DNA of 64,000 nt from Formosa sediminum (GCF_007197735.1 NZ_CP041637.1:1488001-1552000), one strand, 5' to 3'. Shown: positions 25,380 through 34,299, counted from the first letter of the stretch. Notes: a model not told the origin generated them from the sequence alone. A program made the numbers and translations.

Positions 25380-26678
25380 ATGAGATACAAACAAATTTCA
25401 AACACACTTTTTATCAATAATAGAAGTCGTTTTACGGCTAAAATGAAACCTAACACCATTGCCATTTTAACGTCTAACGATATTAAACATAATAACGCAG
25501 ACGATATGATGGGCTTTACTCAAAATAACGATCTGTTTTATCTCTCCGGAATCGATCAAGCAGAAACTGTTTTGGTATTGTATCCAGATGCTGTAAAACC
25601 CGAACATAGAGCAATTCTCTTTGTAACCGAAACCTCTGAACAAATTAAAATTTGGGACGGCGATAAACTCACCAAAGCACAAGCTTCAGATATATCCGGA
25701 ATTAAACGCGTAGAATGGATTCAAGATTTTGAGAAAACATTACAACTTATGGCGTTTGAAGCCGATGGTTTTGTACTCGGACATAACGAACATATTAAAC
25801 GTATAACATATAATCAGCAAACACAGCAGGATCGTATGATTGTATGGATTAAAGAAAAATATCCATTGCATGATTTACACCGCGTTGCCACAATAACACG
25901 AGAATTAAGACCCGTAAAGTCAGACATAGAAATAGACTTAATGCAAAAAGCAGCAGATATTAGTGTAGAGAGTTTTAAACGTGCATTAAGAGCTACAAAG
26001 CCTGGGATTATGGAGTACGAAATTGAAGCAGAGCATATGTATCATTTAACAAAATCTGGAGGTTTAAGGCATGCCTTTAAACCCATTATTGCCTCTGGGA
26101 AAAATGCGTGTGCTTTACATTATAACACCAATGATGATGTGTGTAAAGACGGCGATATGATCCTTATGGATTTTGGTGTGTGTTATGCCAATTACAATAG
26201 CGACACAACACGATGTTTTCCTGTAAATGGCACATTTACTGAAAGGCAGAAAGAAGTATATGCTGCAGTATTACACTGCTTAAAAGAGGGTGCAAAATTA
26301 TTAAAACCAGGGACCCTATCTGCAGAATACGAGAAACAAATGGGAAAGTTGGTTGAAGAGCAATTAATAAAAATAGGGTTATTACAAGCAGAAGACGTTG
26401 CTAAACAAGATCCAGAACAACCCTTGTATAAGAAATATTATATGCATAATTCTGCGCACCATATTGGTTTAGATGTGCATGATGTTGGGTTGTATTCTCG
26501 ACCATTTGAGGTCGGGATGGTACTGACTTGTGAACCCGGAATATATATACCGGAAGAAGGTATTGGGTGTCGTCTAGAAAATGATTATTTAATTACAGAG
26601 GATGGTAATCGTAACCTAACAGCAGCGATGCCAATTGAAATAGAAGACATTGAATTAATAATGAAAAAAAACAATTAA
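25380..26678 (+). CDS. Xaa-Pro aminopeptidase P (M24B)
   Basis: The 432-residue enzyme has the N-terminal aminopeptidase P domain (QNNDLFYLSGIDQAETVLVLYP) and a pita-bread catalytic domain. The dimetal ligands are visible in MDFGVCYANYNSDTTR (two Asp), HNSAHHIGLDVHD (His), CEPGIY (Glu) and GCRLEND (Glu). It releases an N-terminal residue preceding proline in the cytoplasm. A second M24 peptidase gene begins three bases later, so the pair is one operon for proline-peptide turnover. Length is normal and nothing is missing. Confidence 0.93.
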   Translation: MRYKQISNTLFINNRSRFTAKMKPNTIAILTSNDIKHNNADDMMGFTQNNDLFYLSGIDQAETVLVLYPDAVKPEHRAILFVTETSEQIKIWDGDKLTKAQASDISGIKRVEWIQDFEKTLQLMAFEADGFVLGHNEHIKRITYNQQTQQDRMIVWIKEKYPLHDLHRVATITRELRPVKSDIEIDLMQKAADISVESFKRALRATKPGIMEYEIEAEHMYHLTKSGGLRHAFKPIIASGKNACALHYNTNDDVCKDGDMILMDFGVCYANYNSDTTRCFPVNGTFTERQKEVYAAVLHCLKEGAKLLKPGTLSAEYEKQMGKLVEEQLIKIGLLQAEDVAKQDPEQPLYKKYYMHNSAHHIGLDVHDVGLYSRPFEVGMVLTCEPGIYIPEEGIGCRLENDYLITEDGNRNLTAAMPIEIEDIELIMKKNN

Positions 26679-26681
26679 ACG

Positions 26682-27902
26682 ATGATGACATTAGGATTAG
26701 GAGGCTCTACAATTGAAGCCGAATTAGCAGCAATACAACCTAAAGCACACACCGTGCAACCCATACAAAGTGATGCTTACCCAAAGCGTATAAAACGCGC
26801 TTTAGAACTCATGGCAACCCAAAATATCTCGGCCATGTATTTAAACGCAGGTACAAACTTATATTATTTTACAGGAACAAAATGGAGTGCTAGCGAGCGT
26901 ATGGTTGGAGCTTTACTATTGCCGGATGGTACAATTCATTATATAGCGCCTCATTTTGAAGAAGGTACCATTTTAGATTTTATGGAATTTGAAGGGCCAA
27001 TTCATGGGTGGGAAGAACATGAAAGTCCGTTTGAGTTATTAATTTCCATTTTAAAAGAAAACGGAATTAGCAATGGCAAAATAGCTATGGATGAAGTAAC
27101 GCCATTCTTTATTATTGATGGTGTTTTAAATTGTCAATCAGATTATACATTAGTTAACGCGAAACCCATTACAGCAGGTTGCCGAATGATTAAATCTGAT
27201 GAAGAAATTGCAATTATGCAGGTGGCTATGGATATTACTATGGAAATTCATAAGGCCGTGGCACGTATTTTAAAGCCTGGTATAGCAGCCCAAACGGTAG
27301 TCGATTTTATTAATGAAGCGCATAAACGCTACGGGGCTCCTGCAGGATCTTATTTTTGTATCGTGTTGTTTGGCGTAGATACATCATTTCCTCATGGTGT
27401 GAAAAAACCAAAAGATTTAGAAGAAAATGATGTTGTTTTAATAGACACGGGGTGTATGCTTCACAACTATATTTCAGACATAACAAGAACGTATGTTTAT
27501 GGTGATATAACCGATGAACAACGTCGTATTTGGAATTTAGAACGAGAGGCTCAATTTTCGGCTTTTAATGCAGCTCAATTAGGACAAGCATGTGGTTCAA
27601 TAGATGTGGCGGTGCGAAAAACATTAGAAGAAAATGGTTTAGGACCAGATTATAATTTACCAGGATTACCGCATAGAACAGGACATGGTATTGGGTTAGA
27701 TATTCACGAATGGCCTTACCTTGTAAAGACAGATAAAACCATTTTAAAACCCGGCATGTGTTTTAGTAATGAACCTATGTTGGTGGTTCCAAATGCATTT
27801 GGTATTCGTTTAGAAGATCATATTTACATGACCGAGCAGGGACCAAAATGGTTTACAGAACCAGCCTATAGTATTGAAGATCCCTTTGGACTTTCAAAAT
27901 AA
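26682..27902 (+). CDS. M24-family Xaa-Pro peptidase (prolidase-like)
   Basis: The 406-residue metallopeptidase has a creatinase-like N-terminal domain (MYLNAGTNLYYFTGTKWSAS) and a catalytic domain with ligands in IDTGCMLHNYISDITR, HRTGHGIGLDIHE, NEPML and GIRLEDH. It is only distantly similar to the preceding aminopeptidase P, so the pair is not a recent tandem duplication. The start ATGATG at 26682 leaves a three-base gap to the upstream gene. A short upstream segment before the family core (about 30 residues, TIEAELAAIQPKA) is unremarkable. A strong terminator follows. Confidence 0.9.
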   Translation: MMTLGLGGSTIEAELAAIQPKAHTVQPIQSDAYPKRIKRALELMATQNISAMYLNAGTNLYYFTGTKWSASERMVGALLLPDGTIHYIAPHFEEGTILDFMEFEGPIHGWEEHESPFELLISILKENGISNGKIAMDEVTPFFIIDGVLNCQSDYTLVNAKPITAGCRMIKSDEEIAIMQVAMDITMEIHKAVARILKPGIAAQTVVDFINEAHKRYGAPAGSYFCIVLFGVDTSFPHGVKKPKDLEENDVVLIDTGCMLHNYISDITRTYVYGDITDEQRRIWNLEREAQFSAFNAAQLGQACGSIDVAVRKTLEENGLGPDYNLPGLPHRTGHGIGLDIHEWPYLVKTDKTILKPGMCFSNEPMLVVPNAFGIRLEDHIYMTEQGPKWFTEPAYSIEDPFGLSK

Positions 27903-27918
27903 TTATAGGATTACATAT

Positions 27919-27957
27919 AAAAAGCGGTAGTTAAAACATTTAACTACCGCTTTTTTA
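27919..27957 (+). terminator. Terminator after the M24 peptidase pair
   Basis: AAAAAGCGGTAGTTAA (27919-27934) pairs with TTAACTACCGCTTTTT (27940-27955) around a 5-base loop, followed by T. Confidence 0.93.
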
Positions 27958-28041
27958 GGTAATAGGCACGAGTTTAAAACTAAGCTTTATTTGTGGTAAA
28001 TGGTTTTAAACTGTATTTTCGCAAAACTAAAAATTAAAATC

Positions 28042-28620
28042 ATGAGTGTACTTCAAATGTTACAGGAGCGCAGTAATTCAACTTGCGAATTCTGTGGTTC
28101 AAAAGATCAATTAAAACAATATATTATTCCGCCATCATTAAACGAAAATGTAGACAACAGTGTATTGGCTTGTAATACATGTTTAGATCAGATTGAAGGA
28201 CATACAGATATGGATGTAAACCACTGGCGTTGTTTAAATGACAGTATGTGGAACGAGCATGTGGCGGTACAAATTACGTCTTGGAGAATGTTACAGCGTT
28301 TACGTGAAGAAGGTTGGCCAAAAGATTTAATAGATATGATGTATCTAGACGATGAAGCTATGGCTTTAGCCCGTGCTACTGGCGAACATGAAGATGAGAG
28401 TGCTAAAATTATCCATCGCGATGTAAATGGTATTGTTCTAGAAACTGGAGATGCTGTAGTGTTGGTAAAAGACCTAAAAGTAAAAGGATCAAGTATGGTT
28501 GCTAAACAAGGTACTGCCGTGAGAAATATTCGTTTAGATCATGAAAATGCTGAGTATATAGAAGGGAAAGTCGATGGGCAGCAAATTGTAATAATTACTA
28601 AATATGTGAAGAAACTTTAA
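28042..28620 (+). CDS. PhnA-domain protein (YjdM-like)
   Basis: I place the start at the ATG at 28042 (192 residues). An upstream in-frame ATG at 28000 would add 14 residues with no family match. The N-terminal zinc ribbon has CEFC and CNTC pairs (residues 15-18 and about 41-44), and the C-terminal PhnA domain shows VLVKDLKVKGSS, KQGTAVRNIRL and IVIITKYVKKL. Despite the historical name, E. coli PhnA is not a phosphonate-degrading enzyme and the family function is unclear. The middle section (about 60-120) with DVNHWRCLNDSMWNE is the extension seen in longer members. The gene is monocistronic with a strong terminator. Confidence 0.88.
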   Translation: MSVLQMLQERSNSTCEFCGSKDQLKQYIIPPSLNENVDNSVLACNTCLDQIEGHTDMDVNHWRCLNDSMWNEHVAVQITSWRMLQRLREEGWPKDLIDMMYLDDEAMALARATGEHEDESAKIIHRDVNGIVLETGDAVVLVKDLKVKGSSMVAKQGTAVRNIRLDHENAEYIEGKVDGQQIVIITKYVKKL

Positions 28621-28640
28621 TATATTTTGATTTCACAATA

Positions 28641-28686
28641 AAAACACACAGGCTGTAACATTATGTTGCAGCCTGTGTGTTTTATT
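28641..28686. terminator. Bidirectional terminator
   Basis: AAAACACACAGGCTG (28641-28655) pairs with CAGCCTGTGTGTTTT (28669-28683), with further inner pairing. It serves the PhnA gene (+) and the DUF4407 gene (-). Confidence 0.92.
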
Positions 28687-29785
28687 ATATAATAGATTTC
28701 TGTTTTTTATAAAACGCTTCGGCTTGAAGCTGCATCAATTCCCGTGATTTTTTCTTTTTAAACTGATAATATTCGTCATCTTTTGCTATATCTGTATACA
28801 CCTTATCATTTATGGCAGCATTTGTTTTTAATTGTAATTCTCGTTCGTAAACATGTTGAGCGACGACACTTTTCAATGCGGTTTCTTCATCTTCTAATTT
28901 AAAATCATACTCGCCCTTTTTTACTAATAATTTTGATAAAATTGGAGCGGTTTCAATACATAGAAACAGTAAAAATATAAAGAAAGAAGGAAGCCAAGGT
29001 AAAGTGTTTAAAGCTGTAATACGCGCCATTAGGCCTCCGTATTGGTCAAGAATAGGTTGAGAGTTTTTTACCTGCTCTTGATAAGCGGTTTGCAAGGCTT
29101 TAATGTCAGATTCAATAGCAGTGATTTTATGAGTATGGGTTGTTTTTAATTGTTGTAATTCTGCTAATGCAGCATCGTGTTTCTCTCGTTTTTCTTTATA
29201 AACAGGCCCTTTTCCTAGTTTATTAGTTCCTGAAGTGCCTTCGGCTTCTGTAATATATGTGTTGTAAAGCACATTAACCTCGGCTTCCTTATTGTCAATT
29301 TCAGCTGTAAGTGCCCCTATTTGAGCTTTTAAAGCCTCAATTTGAGGTGTGTACTGATTGGCTATTTGGTTTTTGTTAGCTAAGGTTAAATCGTTTTTTT
29401 GTTCTAATAATACTTGGTTTATTTCTTTCTCAAAAATCTTTAATTCTAAAGGTTTCGAGATAACTATGGCAATAATTAAGGCTAGAACTAATCGGGGTAA
29501 GACTTGGAGAAATTCATCTAGAAAAGAGGTTCTTTTTTTTAAGGTAGATACTATAAAACGGTCTAAGTTAAAAATTAGTAAACCCCAAATAAGTCCAAAT
29601 ATGATGGCGGTTATTGTATTTTCGAACACCATTTGTAGCGCAAAACCTGCAGCTATACTAGCCATAAGCGCTGTAAAAAATACGGTGGCACCTATGCCGG
29701 CATATTTGTTTTGCTCGCCATTAGAACACGTTTTTAAAATGGTTTGATCGGCTCCAGAACAGAGTATAAAGAATTGTTTTAACAT
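28685..29785 (-). CDS. DUF4407 family membrane protein
   Basis: The 366-residue protein opens with FFILCSGADQTILKTC, typical of DUF4407. It has two N-terminal membrane helices (about 29-50 and 58-75), another at 90-110, a long periplasmic coiled coil (about 115-245, with ALKAQIGALTAEIDNKEAEV), a further helix (about 262-282, LPSFFIFLLFLCIETAPIL) and a charged cytoplasmic tail. NLDRFIVS and PRLVLALIIAIVISKPLELKIF are also family-typical. The role is unknown; the coiled coil between helices suggests a membrane-tethered structural or sensory part. The gene stands alone between a shared terminator and a 185-base divergent spacer. Confidence 0.87.
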   Translation of the reverse strand: MLKQFFILCSGADQTILKTCSNGEQNKYAGIGATVFFTALMASIAAGFALQMVFENTITAIIFGLIWGLLIFNLDRFIVSTLKKRTSFLDEFLQVLPRLVLALIIAIVISKPLELKIFEKEINQVLLEQKNDLTLANKNQIANQYTPQIEALKAQIGALTAEIDNKEAEVNVLYNTYITEAEGTSGTNKLGKGPVYKEKREKHDAALAELQQLKTTHTHKITAIESDIKALQTAYQEQVKNSQPILDQYGGLMARITALNTLPWLPSFFIFLLFLCIETAPILSKLLVKKGEYDFKLEDEETALKSVVAQHVYERELQLKTNAAINDKVYTDIAKDDEYYQFKKKKSRELMQLQAEAFYKKQKSII

Positions 29786-29970
29786 GAGATTGATTTGATT
29801 GATGATTGCTATTAGAACGCGATTTTATACTAAATGTTACACGTTTAAGTCTTAATTTTTAAAATGTTATAAAAAAAGAAAGAAGTTTCAAGTGTTAGAA
29901 ATGTTTTAATAGACTTAAGAATACTTTAATTGTACTATCTTTATGTGTTTTATTTCTATTAACTTTTTTT

Positions 29971-31338
29971 ATGAAAAAATTATACTATAGTCTACTTTTT
30001 CTTCTTTTTAGTAGTGCGCTTGGTTATAGCCAATCGGTTGCAGATATTATAAATGCAGTAAGTTTAGATTCTCTCTCGCAAACGGTAAAAGAATTTTCTG
30101 GGGAAGTCCAAACGGTTGTTGGTGGGAATACGGTTACGATTTCAAATAGAAATTATAATAACAACAATTTGGCTGCGCAATATTTATTTGAAAAATTTGA
30201 GAGTTTAGAGCATACCACTGTAACTTATCAGTTAATGAATGGAGATGATAATAGACGAAATGTTATTGCCACACAATTGGGGACAACCCATCCAGAACGT
30301 GTTTATATGATATGCGCACATTACGATACGGTTAACGATTATTGTGCAGATGATAATGCAAGTGGAGTAGCTACTATTTTAGAAATAGCAAGATTGCTCT
30401 CTGGCCAATGTAAAGAGAATACTATTATCTATGCTCTTTGGGATGAAGAAGAGATTGGATTAATAGGCTCTAAATATTATGCTGAATTAGCAGAGAGTAA
30501 CGGAGAATCTATTTTAGGGGTTTATAATATTGATATGATAGGTTATGATGGTGATGATGATGAAAGCTTTGATATTGATGTTAAGAAAGATGATACAGGC
30601 TCTCAAGCCATGAGTGATGATATTGTTGAGGTACTAAATACCTATCCATTTAAATTAAATGTAAATATTGTTATTCCAGGTACAGAATATAGCGATCATT
30701 CTAGTTTTTGGAATCGTGGATATCCTGCGGTATTGGTAGGAGAGGCTTGGTCTGAAAATGATCAGAATCCAAAATATCACTCTAAAGACGACAGATTTGA
30801 GTTATTTAATTTAGAGTATTATCACGAATTATCTAAACTGTCTGCGGCATATATGGCTACAAAAGCGGGCTTAACAGGTGTAGATAATACAGTAACCCTT
30901 AGTAATAATAGTCTTGTTGCTAATCAGGATAATGCAACTTACCAATGGTATAATTGTACGACTGGCAGTGCAATTCCAGACGCTACATCTCAAACCTTTG
31001 TCCCAACTTCTAATGGGAGTTATAGGGTAGAAATTACTTCTGGAAGTTGTGTTGAAGTGAGTACATGTTATGAATTTGCTACTTTAAGTTTACCAACATT
31101 TACAGATCTAGAATTGTCTGTGTTTCCTAATCCAGTACATTCGGTGTTAACGGTAGAAAGATCTACCAATGAAAAGGCAGAAATTATTTTGTATAATGTG
31201 TCTGGAAAACGCATTTTAAACGTGACCTCTACTACACAAAATACTCAATTAGAAATGGGGAGCTTGACTAGAGGAATATATTTTTTAAGTGTTGAAAGTG
31301 CAAATAAATCAGGGATGTTTAAGATTGTTAAAGATTAA
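29971..31338 (+). CDS. Secreted M28 zinc aminopeptidase with T9SS sorting domain
   Basis: The 455-residue protein has a signal peptide (residues 1-20, ending LGYS). An M28 catalytic domain follows with its five zinc ligands and base: His117 in AHYDT, Asp128 in CADDNASG, Glu160/161 in WDEEEIG, Asp188 in NIDMIGYD and His243 in YSDHSSF. An Ig-like stretch (about 305-370, TYQWYNCTTG) and a T9SS type A C-terminal domain (about 380-455, LSVFPNPV onward, ending MFKIVKD) complete it. It should be exported by the type IX system and released or attached at the surface, where it digests peptides. Its dedicated transcript ends near a structured element at 31375-31530. Confidence 0.93.
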   Translation: MKKLYYSLLFLLFSSALGYSQSVADIINAVSLDSLSQTVKEFSGEVQTVVGGNTVTISNRNYNNNNLAAQYLFEKFESLEHTTVTYQLMNGDDNRRNVIATQLGTTHPERVYMICAHYDTVNDYCADDNASGVATILEIARLLSGQCKENTIIYALWDEEEIGLIGSKYYAELAESNGESILGVYNIDMIGYDGDDDESFDIDVKKDDTGSQAMSDDIVEVLNTYPFKLNVNIVIPGTEYSDHSSFWNRGYPAVLVGEAWSENDQNPKYHSKDDRFELFNLEYYHELSKLSAAYMATKAGLTGVDNTVTLSNNSLVANQDNATYQWYNCTTGSAIPDATSQTFVPTSNGSYRVEITSGSCVEVSTCYEFATLSLPTFTDLELSVFPNPVHSVLTVERSTNEKAEIILYNVSGKRILNVTSTTQNTQLEMGSLTRGIYFLSVESANKSGMFKIVKD

Positions 31339-31374
31339 TTTTTTTATGATTTTATAAAGTTGAATAAGACACGG

Positions 31375-31530
31375 ATGGTTGCGTTAGCGATTGCAGTGGC
31401 ATCCTTTTTATGAGCCTATAACAACATATTTAGTATGCAACCGAAGCCTTTGTTTAGGCTAAAAATATCTAAAGAGTGAAAATGAAATAAAAAGATATAA
31501 CGGAAAGCGCGACCTTTAGGTAACGCCCAA
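31375..31530. other. Structured intergenic element, candidate repeat or RNA
   Basis: GCGTTA (31381-31386) can pair with TAACGC (31521-31526) to close the element. Inside, ATCCTTTTTAT (31401-31411) can pair with ATAAAAAGAT (31487-31496), and AGCCT/AGGCT (31445-31449 and 31456-31460) forms a hairpin. ACCTTTAGGT near 31512 is a short palindrome. It is far more G+C-rich than nearby spacers. From memory, unverified, its layout resembles an intergenic element that recurs in many Flavobacteriaceae genomes. It could be a mobile or REP-like repeat or an RNA. Confidence 0.45.
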
Positions 31531-31542
31531 ATTGGTATAAAT

Positions 31543-31580
31543 AAAAAATCCGTTCGAAACGTTATTGAACGGATTTTTTT
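31543..31580. terminator. Bidirectional terminator
   Basis: AAAAAATCCGTTC (31543-31555) pairs with GAACGGATTTTTT (31567-31579) around an 11-base loop. It ends transcripts from the M28 peptidase (+) and the M20 dipeptidase (-). Confidence 0.92.
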
Positions 31581-31594
31581 ATGATAATAGGTCT

Positions 31595-32986
31595 TTATTT
31601 TTTAGACAATGCTGTAAAATGTTTGTAGAACATTGGGATGGTTTCTATGCCTTTTAGGTAGTTCCAGATTCCGAAATGTTCGTTTGGCGAGTGAATGGCG
31701 TCGCTGTCTAATCCGAATCCCATTAAAATAGTTTTGCTTTGTAATTCGTCTTCGAAAAGCGATACAATAGGAATACTTCCGCCGCTTCGTTGTGGAATTG
31801 GCGCTTGCCCAAACGTATCGGTATAAGCTTTAGAGGCCGCTTGGTACCCAATATTGTCTATAGGCGTTACGTATCCTTGTCCGCCATGATGAGGTTTTAC
31901 TTTAACTTTTACTGCATCTGGAGCAATACTTTCAAAATGGTTTTGAAACAATTCTGTAATCTCCTTCCAATCCTGATTTGGCACTAAACGCATAGAGATT
32001 TTTGCAAACGCTTTACTTGCGATAACGGTTTTTGCACCTTCGCCAGTGTAACCTCCCCAAATACCATTTACGTCTAAAGTAGGACGAATAGAGTTACGTT
32101 CGTTAGTAGAATATCCAGCTTCGCCGTAAACAGCATCGATATCTAGCGCTTTTTTATAGCTATCTAAATTAAATGGTGCCTTAGCCATTTGTGCACGCTC
32201 GTCTGCAGACAATTCTTCTACTTTGTCGTAAAATCCAGGAATGGTAATATGATTGTTTTCGTCGTGAAGCGAAGCAATCATTTTGGTTAAAATATTTATT
32301 GGGTTTGCTACTGCACCGCCGTAAAGCCCAGAGTGTAAATCGCGATTTGGTCCAGTAACTTCAATTTCTACATAGCTTAACCCACGTAATCCAGTGGTAA
32401 TTGAAGGCACATCTTTAGCTATCATTCCTGTATCTGATATCAGGATGACGTCGTTTTTAAGTTTTTCGTGATTGTTTTTTACAAAGGTTGCTAGGTTTAC
32501 ACTACCCACTTCTTCTTCACCTTCAATCATAAATTTTACGTTACATGGTAACTCGTCGTTTTTGGTCATGAATTCTAATGCCTTTACATGCATGTACATC
32601 TGACCTTTATCGTCGCACGCACCACGCGCGAAAATAGCGCCTTCGGGATGTGTTTCGGTAGTTTTTATTACAGGTTCGAATGGTGGAGACGTCCAAAGTT
32701 CGATAGGATCGGCAGGTTGTACGTCGTAATGCCCGTAAACAAGCACGGTTGGGAGCGATTTGTCTATGATTTTTTCACCATAAACAATGGGGTGACCATC
32801 GGTTTTACAAATTTCAACGTGATCGCATCCGGCTTCTTCAAGACGTGTTTTAACGATTTCTGAAGTTTTTAATACGTCGTTTTTGTAAGCAGAGTCTGCG
32901 CTAACGGACGGTACTTTAAGTAATTCGATAAGTTCGTTTAAAAATCTATCCTTGTTATTTTCGATGTAAGTCGAGATATTTTTCAT
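31595..32986 (-). CDS. M20-family dipeptidase
   Basis: The 463-residue cytoplasmic enzyme has the M20 metal and catalytic residues: His86 and Asp88 in GHYDVQPAD, Asp125 in RGACDDKGQ, and Glu157/Glu158 in EGEEEVGS. A lid/dimerisation domain with RDLHSGLYGG is inserted, and the final metal histidine lies in LDSDAIHSPNEHFG. This is the carnosinase/CNDP-like subgroup (dipeptidase of 450-470 residues), which splits dipeptides. No signal peptide is present. It is monocistronic, between a shared terminator and the tRNA-Leu region. Confidence 0.93.
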   Translation of the reverse strand: MKNISTYIENNKDRFLNELIELLKVPSVSADSAYKNDVLKTSEIVKTRLEEAGCDHVEICKTDGHPIVYGEKIIDKSLPTVLVYGHYDVQPADPIELWTSPPFEPVIKTTETHPEGAIFARGACDDKGQMYMHVKALEFMTKNDELPCNVKFMIEGEEEVGSVNLATFVKNNHEKLKNDVILISDTGMIAKDVPSITTGLRGLSYVEIEVTGPNRDLHSGLYGGAVANPINILTKMIASLHDENNHITIPGFYDKVEELSADERAQMAKAPFNLDSYKKALDIDAVYGEAGYSTNERNSIRPTLDVNGIWGGYTGEGAKTVIASKAFAKISMRLVPNQDWKEITELFQNHFESIAPDAVKVKVKPHHGGQGYVTPIDNIGYQAASKAYTDTFGQAPIPQRSGGSIPIVSLFEDELQSKTILMGFGLDSDAIHSPNEHFGIWNYLKGIETIPMFYKHFTALSKK

Positions 32987-33047
32987 GTGGAAATTTTGTG
33001 TTTCCTACAAAAATACAAAAATGTTGAATTTTTTTTCGAAAGATATA

Positions 33048-33076
33048 TTGATTATTAAAAGTAATTTTTATATTTG
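33048..33076 (+). promoter_or_regulatory. Promoter of tRNA-Leu
   Basis: TTG at 33048-33050 and TATATTTG at 33069-33076 are 18 bases apart, matching the Bacteroidota consensus. The -7 element ends 11 bases before the mature tRNA start. Confidence 0.7.
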
Positions 33077-33087
33077 CACACCTTATT

Positions 33088-33169
33088 GCGGGCGTGGTGG
33101 AATTGGTAGACACGCTAGACTTAGGATCTAGTGCCGCGAGGTGTGAGAGTTCGAGTCTCTCCGCCCGCA
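33088..33169 (+). tRNA. tRNA-Leu (anticodon TAG)
   Basis: The 82-base gene folds as a class II tRNA. The acceptor stem GCGGGCG pairs with CGCCCGC (33162-33168), followed by discriminator A33169. The D arm has GGTAGA-type sequence. The anticodon stem CTAGA/TCTAG holds loop CTTAGGA with anticodon TAG, which reads CTA leucine codons. A variable arm (GTGCCGCGAGGTGT) and a T arm with TTCGAGTC are present. The CCA end is not encoded. Class II form and anticodon agree on leucine. Confidence 0.97.
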
Positions 33170-33174
33170 CTTTA

Positions 33175-33218
33175 AAAACCCTTGAAAACACTGAGTTTTC
33201 AAGGGTTTTCTTTTTTTC
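33175..33218 (+). terminator. Terminator after tRNA-Leu
   Basis: AAAACCCTTGAAAAC (33175-33189) pairs with GTTTTCAAGGGTTTT (33195-33209) around ACTGA, followed by CTTTTTTT. The stem is perfect over 15 bp. Confidence 0.93.
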
Positions 33219-33605
33219 CGTGTCAAAAACATGTCAAATAATTTTTGAAAATTACTTCTTTTGATTTTAAATTACTTGTTAAGTTGTTGGTAGTTAGTTT
33301 TTTTTGTTTAGATAAGTTGTAAATAGAATATAGATTGTAGAGAATAAATAAATTACACTTATAGCCTTACTAGATTATTCCGGATGTCTAAGGAAATTAG
33401 ATTTTACTATCTTAATTAATGGTTTTTCTTTGGATTTGAATTTCATATGTGTCTCAAATGAAAAATACACACAACTTTTTATTAAATTTATTACAATTAA
33501 ATTTAAATTTTATATATTTGTAGATGTAAAAAAAACTCTGGTGGAACAGAGTTTAATTATGTGTTCTTTGACATTTTGGGTGTTACGTCAAAATTTTGTT
33601 TTTGT
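33219..33605. other. A+T-rich leader region of the accessory island
   Basis: GTGTCAAAAACATGTCAAA begins at 33220, right after the tRNA terminator, and a near copy begins at 35540 on the far side of the two island genes. A possible -7 element TATATTTG lies at 33513-33520 without a clear TTTG partner. It is followed by two hairpins (33533-33554 and 33567-33592). A 60-codon TTG-start frame here has no protein-like features and is not called. Confidence 0.5.
33533..33592 (+). promoter_or_regulatory. Two inverted repeats in the leader of the XRE/ImmA island
   Basis: AAACTCTG (33533-33540) and CAGAGTTT (33547-33554) form a perfect 8-bp hairpin with a 6-base loop. TTTGAC (33567-33572) and GTCAAA (33587-33592) form a second inverted repeat. 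They lie between a possible -7 element and the first island gene, so operator or attenuator roles are possible. The second contains the same TGAC/GTCA core as the flanking TGTCAAA repeats. Confidence 0.45.
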
Positions 33606-34241
33606 ATGGTAACAAAGTTACATAAAAATCCTTTTCCTGCAAATAGAATAGGGAAAAGAAGAGAAGTTCGTAAAAATGAACTTCTATTTGATCTTAAAGA
33701 AAATTTAGAAGAAATTTTCTTTGCCTTCAATAAAGCGGTAAAAAAATTCAATTCAATTTCTGCTCTGTTTCCCCCGGAAGCAAAAGTCAGGTTTGATGCA
33801 AATGTTTTAAATACAGCTATAGTTGAAAGTTTGCAAAATGCATTTCCTACTAAATGGAAATGGGGTAAGTACAAGCGGTTTATTTTAAAATTAGACGATT
33901 ATATTATTTTAATAAAAAAGTTTAATAATAATAATAAACCAATGAATATTAAAACAAAACATGTAAACACGATTTCTAATCAGCAATGTTTACCTCTGTT
34001 TGATAGTGATGTGTATCAGGACGATCCGATACTGTTTTTTGGTTATAAAGTAGATCGTATGGGTGAAATTTATTCACCACAGATAGTCTATATTGATAGC
34101 GACAATGTACAGTGGATTGTTTCTGAAGATGATGTATTTAAGGACAATGAAAAGTCCTTTAATAAAGCTACAGACACAAATTCAGATGTGAAAGTAACTT
34201 TAAAGGTTGTAAATATTAGAAGTAAATCTTCTGATGAATAA
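33606..34241 (+). CDS. Protein of unknown function upstream of XRE/ImmA regulator
   Basis: I do not recognise this 211-residue protein. I chose the ATG at 33606; a GTG at 33561 would add 15 residues that overlap the leader hairpins. The N-terminal half is basic (KLHKNPFPANRIGKRREVRK) and helical (NLEEIFFAFNKAVKKF). It has a segment with FPPEAKVRFDANVLNTAIVE and a probable strand-turn-strand FILKLDDYIILIKKF around 108-122. The C-terminal half is acidic and contains FFGYKVDRMGEIYSPQIVYI. There is no signal peptide or membrane helix. It lies 58 bases before the XRE/ImmA gene and probably shares its transcript, so it may be the effector or target of that regulator. That is inference from arrangement only. 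Confidence 0.65.
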   Translation: MVTKLHKNPFPANRIGKRREVRKNELLFDLKENLEEIFFAFNKAVKKFNSISALFPPEAKVRFDANVLNTAIVESLQNAFPTKWKWGKYKRFILKLDDYIILIKKFNNNNKPMNIKTKHVNTISNQQCLPLFDSDVYQDDPILFFGYKVDRMGEIYSPQIVYIDSDNVQWIVSEDDVFKDNEKSFNKATDTNSDVKVTLKVVNIRSKSSDE

Positions 34242-34299
34242 TGTTTAATCTGTAGCACCCAAAATTCAAAGGCAGTCAATTAACTTAAAAAATTATAAT

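Noticed and set aside
25380-27902. Tandem duplication of M24 peptidases
   Set aside because: The two proteins share the family metal ligands but differ strongly in sequence, so they are an operon of distinct enzymes.
32955-33191. 78-codon minus-strand frame over the tRNA
   Set aside because: It is the antisense of tRNA-Leu and its terminator, a common false frame.
33561-33605. GTG start 15 codons before the unknown island gene
   Set aside because: The added residues overlap the TTTGAC/GTCAAA inverted repeat and look random; the ATG at 33606 is preferred.
33430-33612. 60-codon frame before the island genes
   Set aside because: It starts with TTG, is Phe/Ile/Lys-rich from A+T bias, and overlaps the putative promoter and both leader hairpins.
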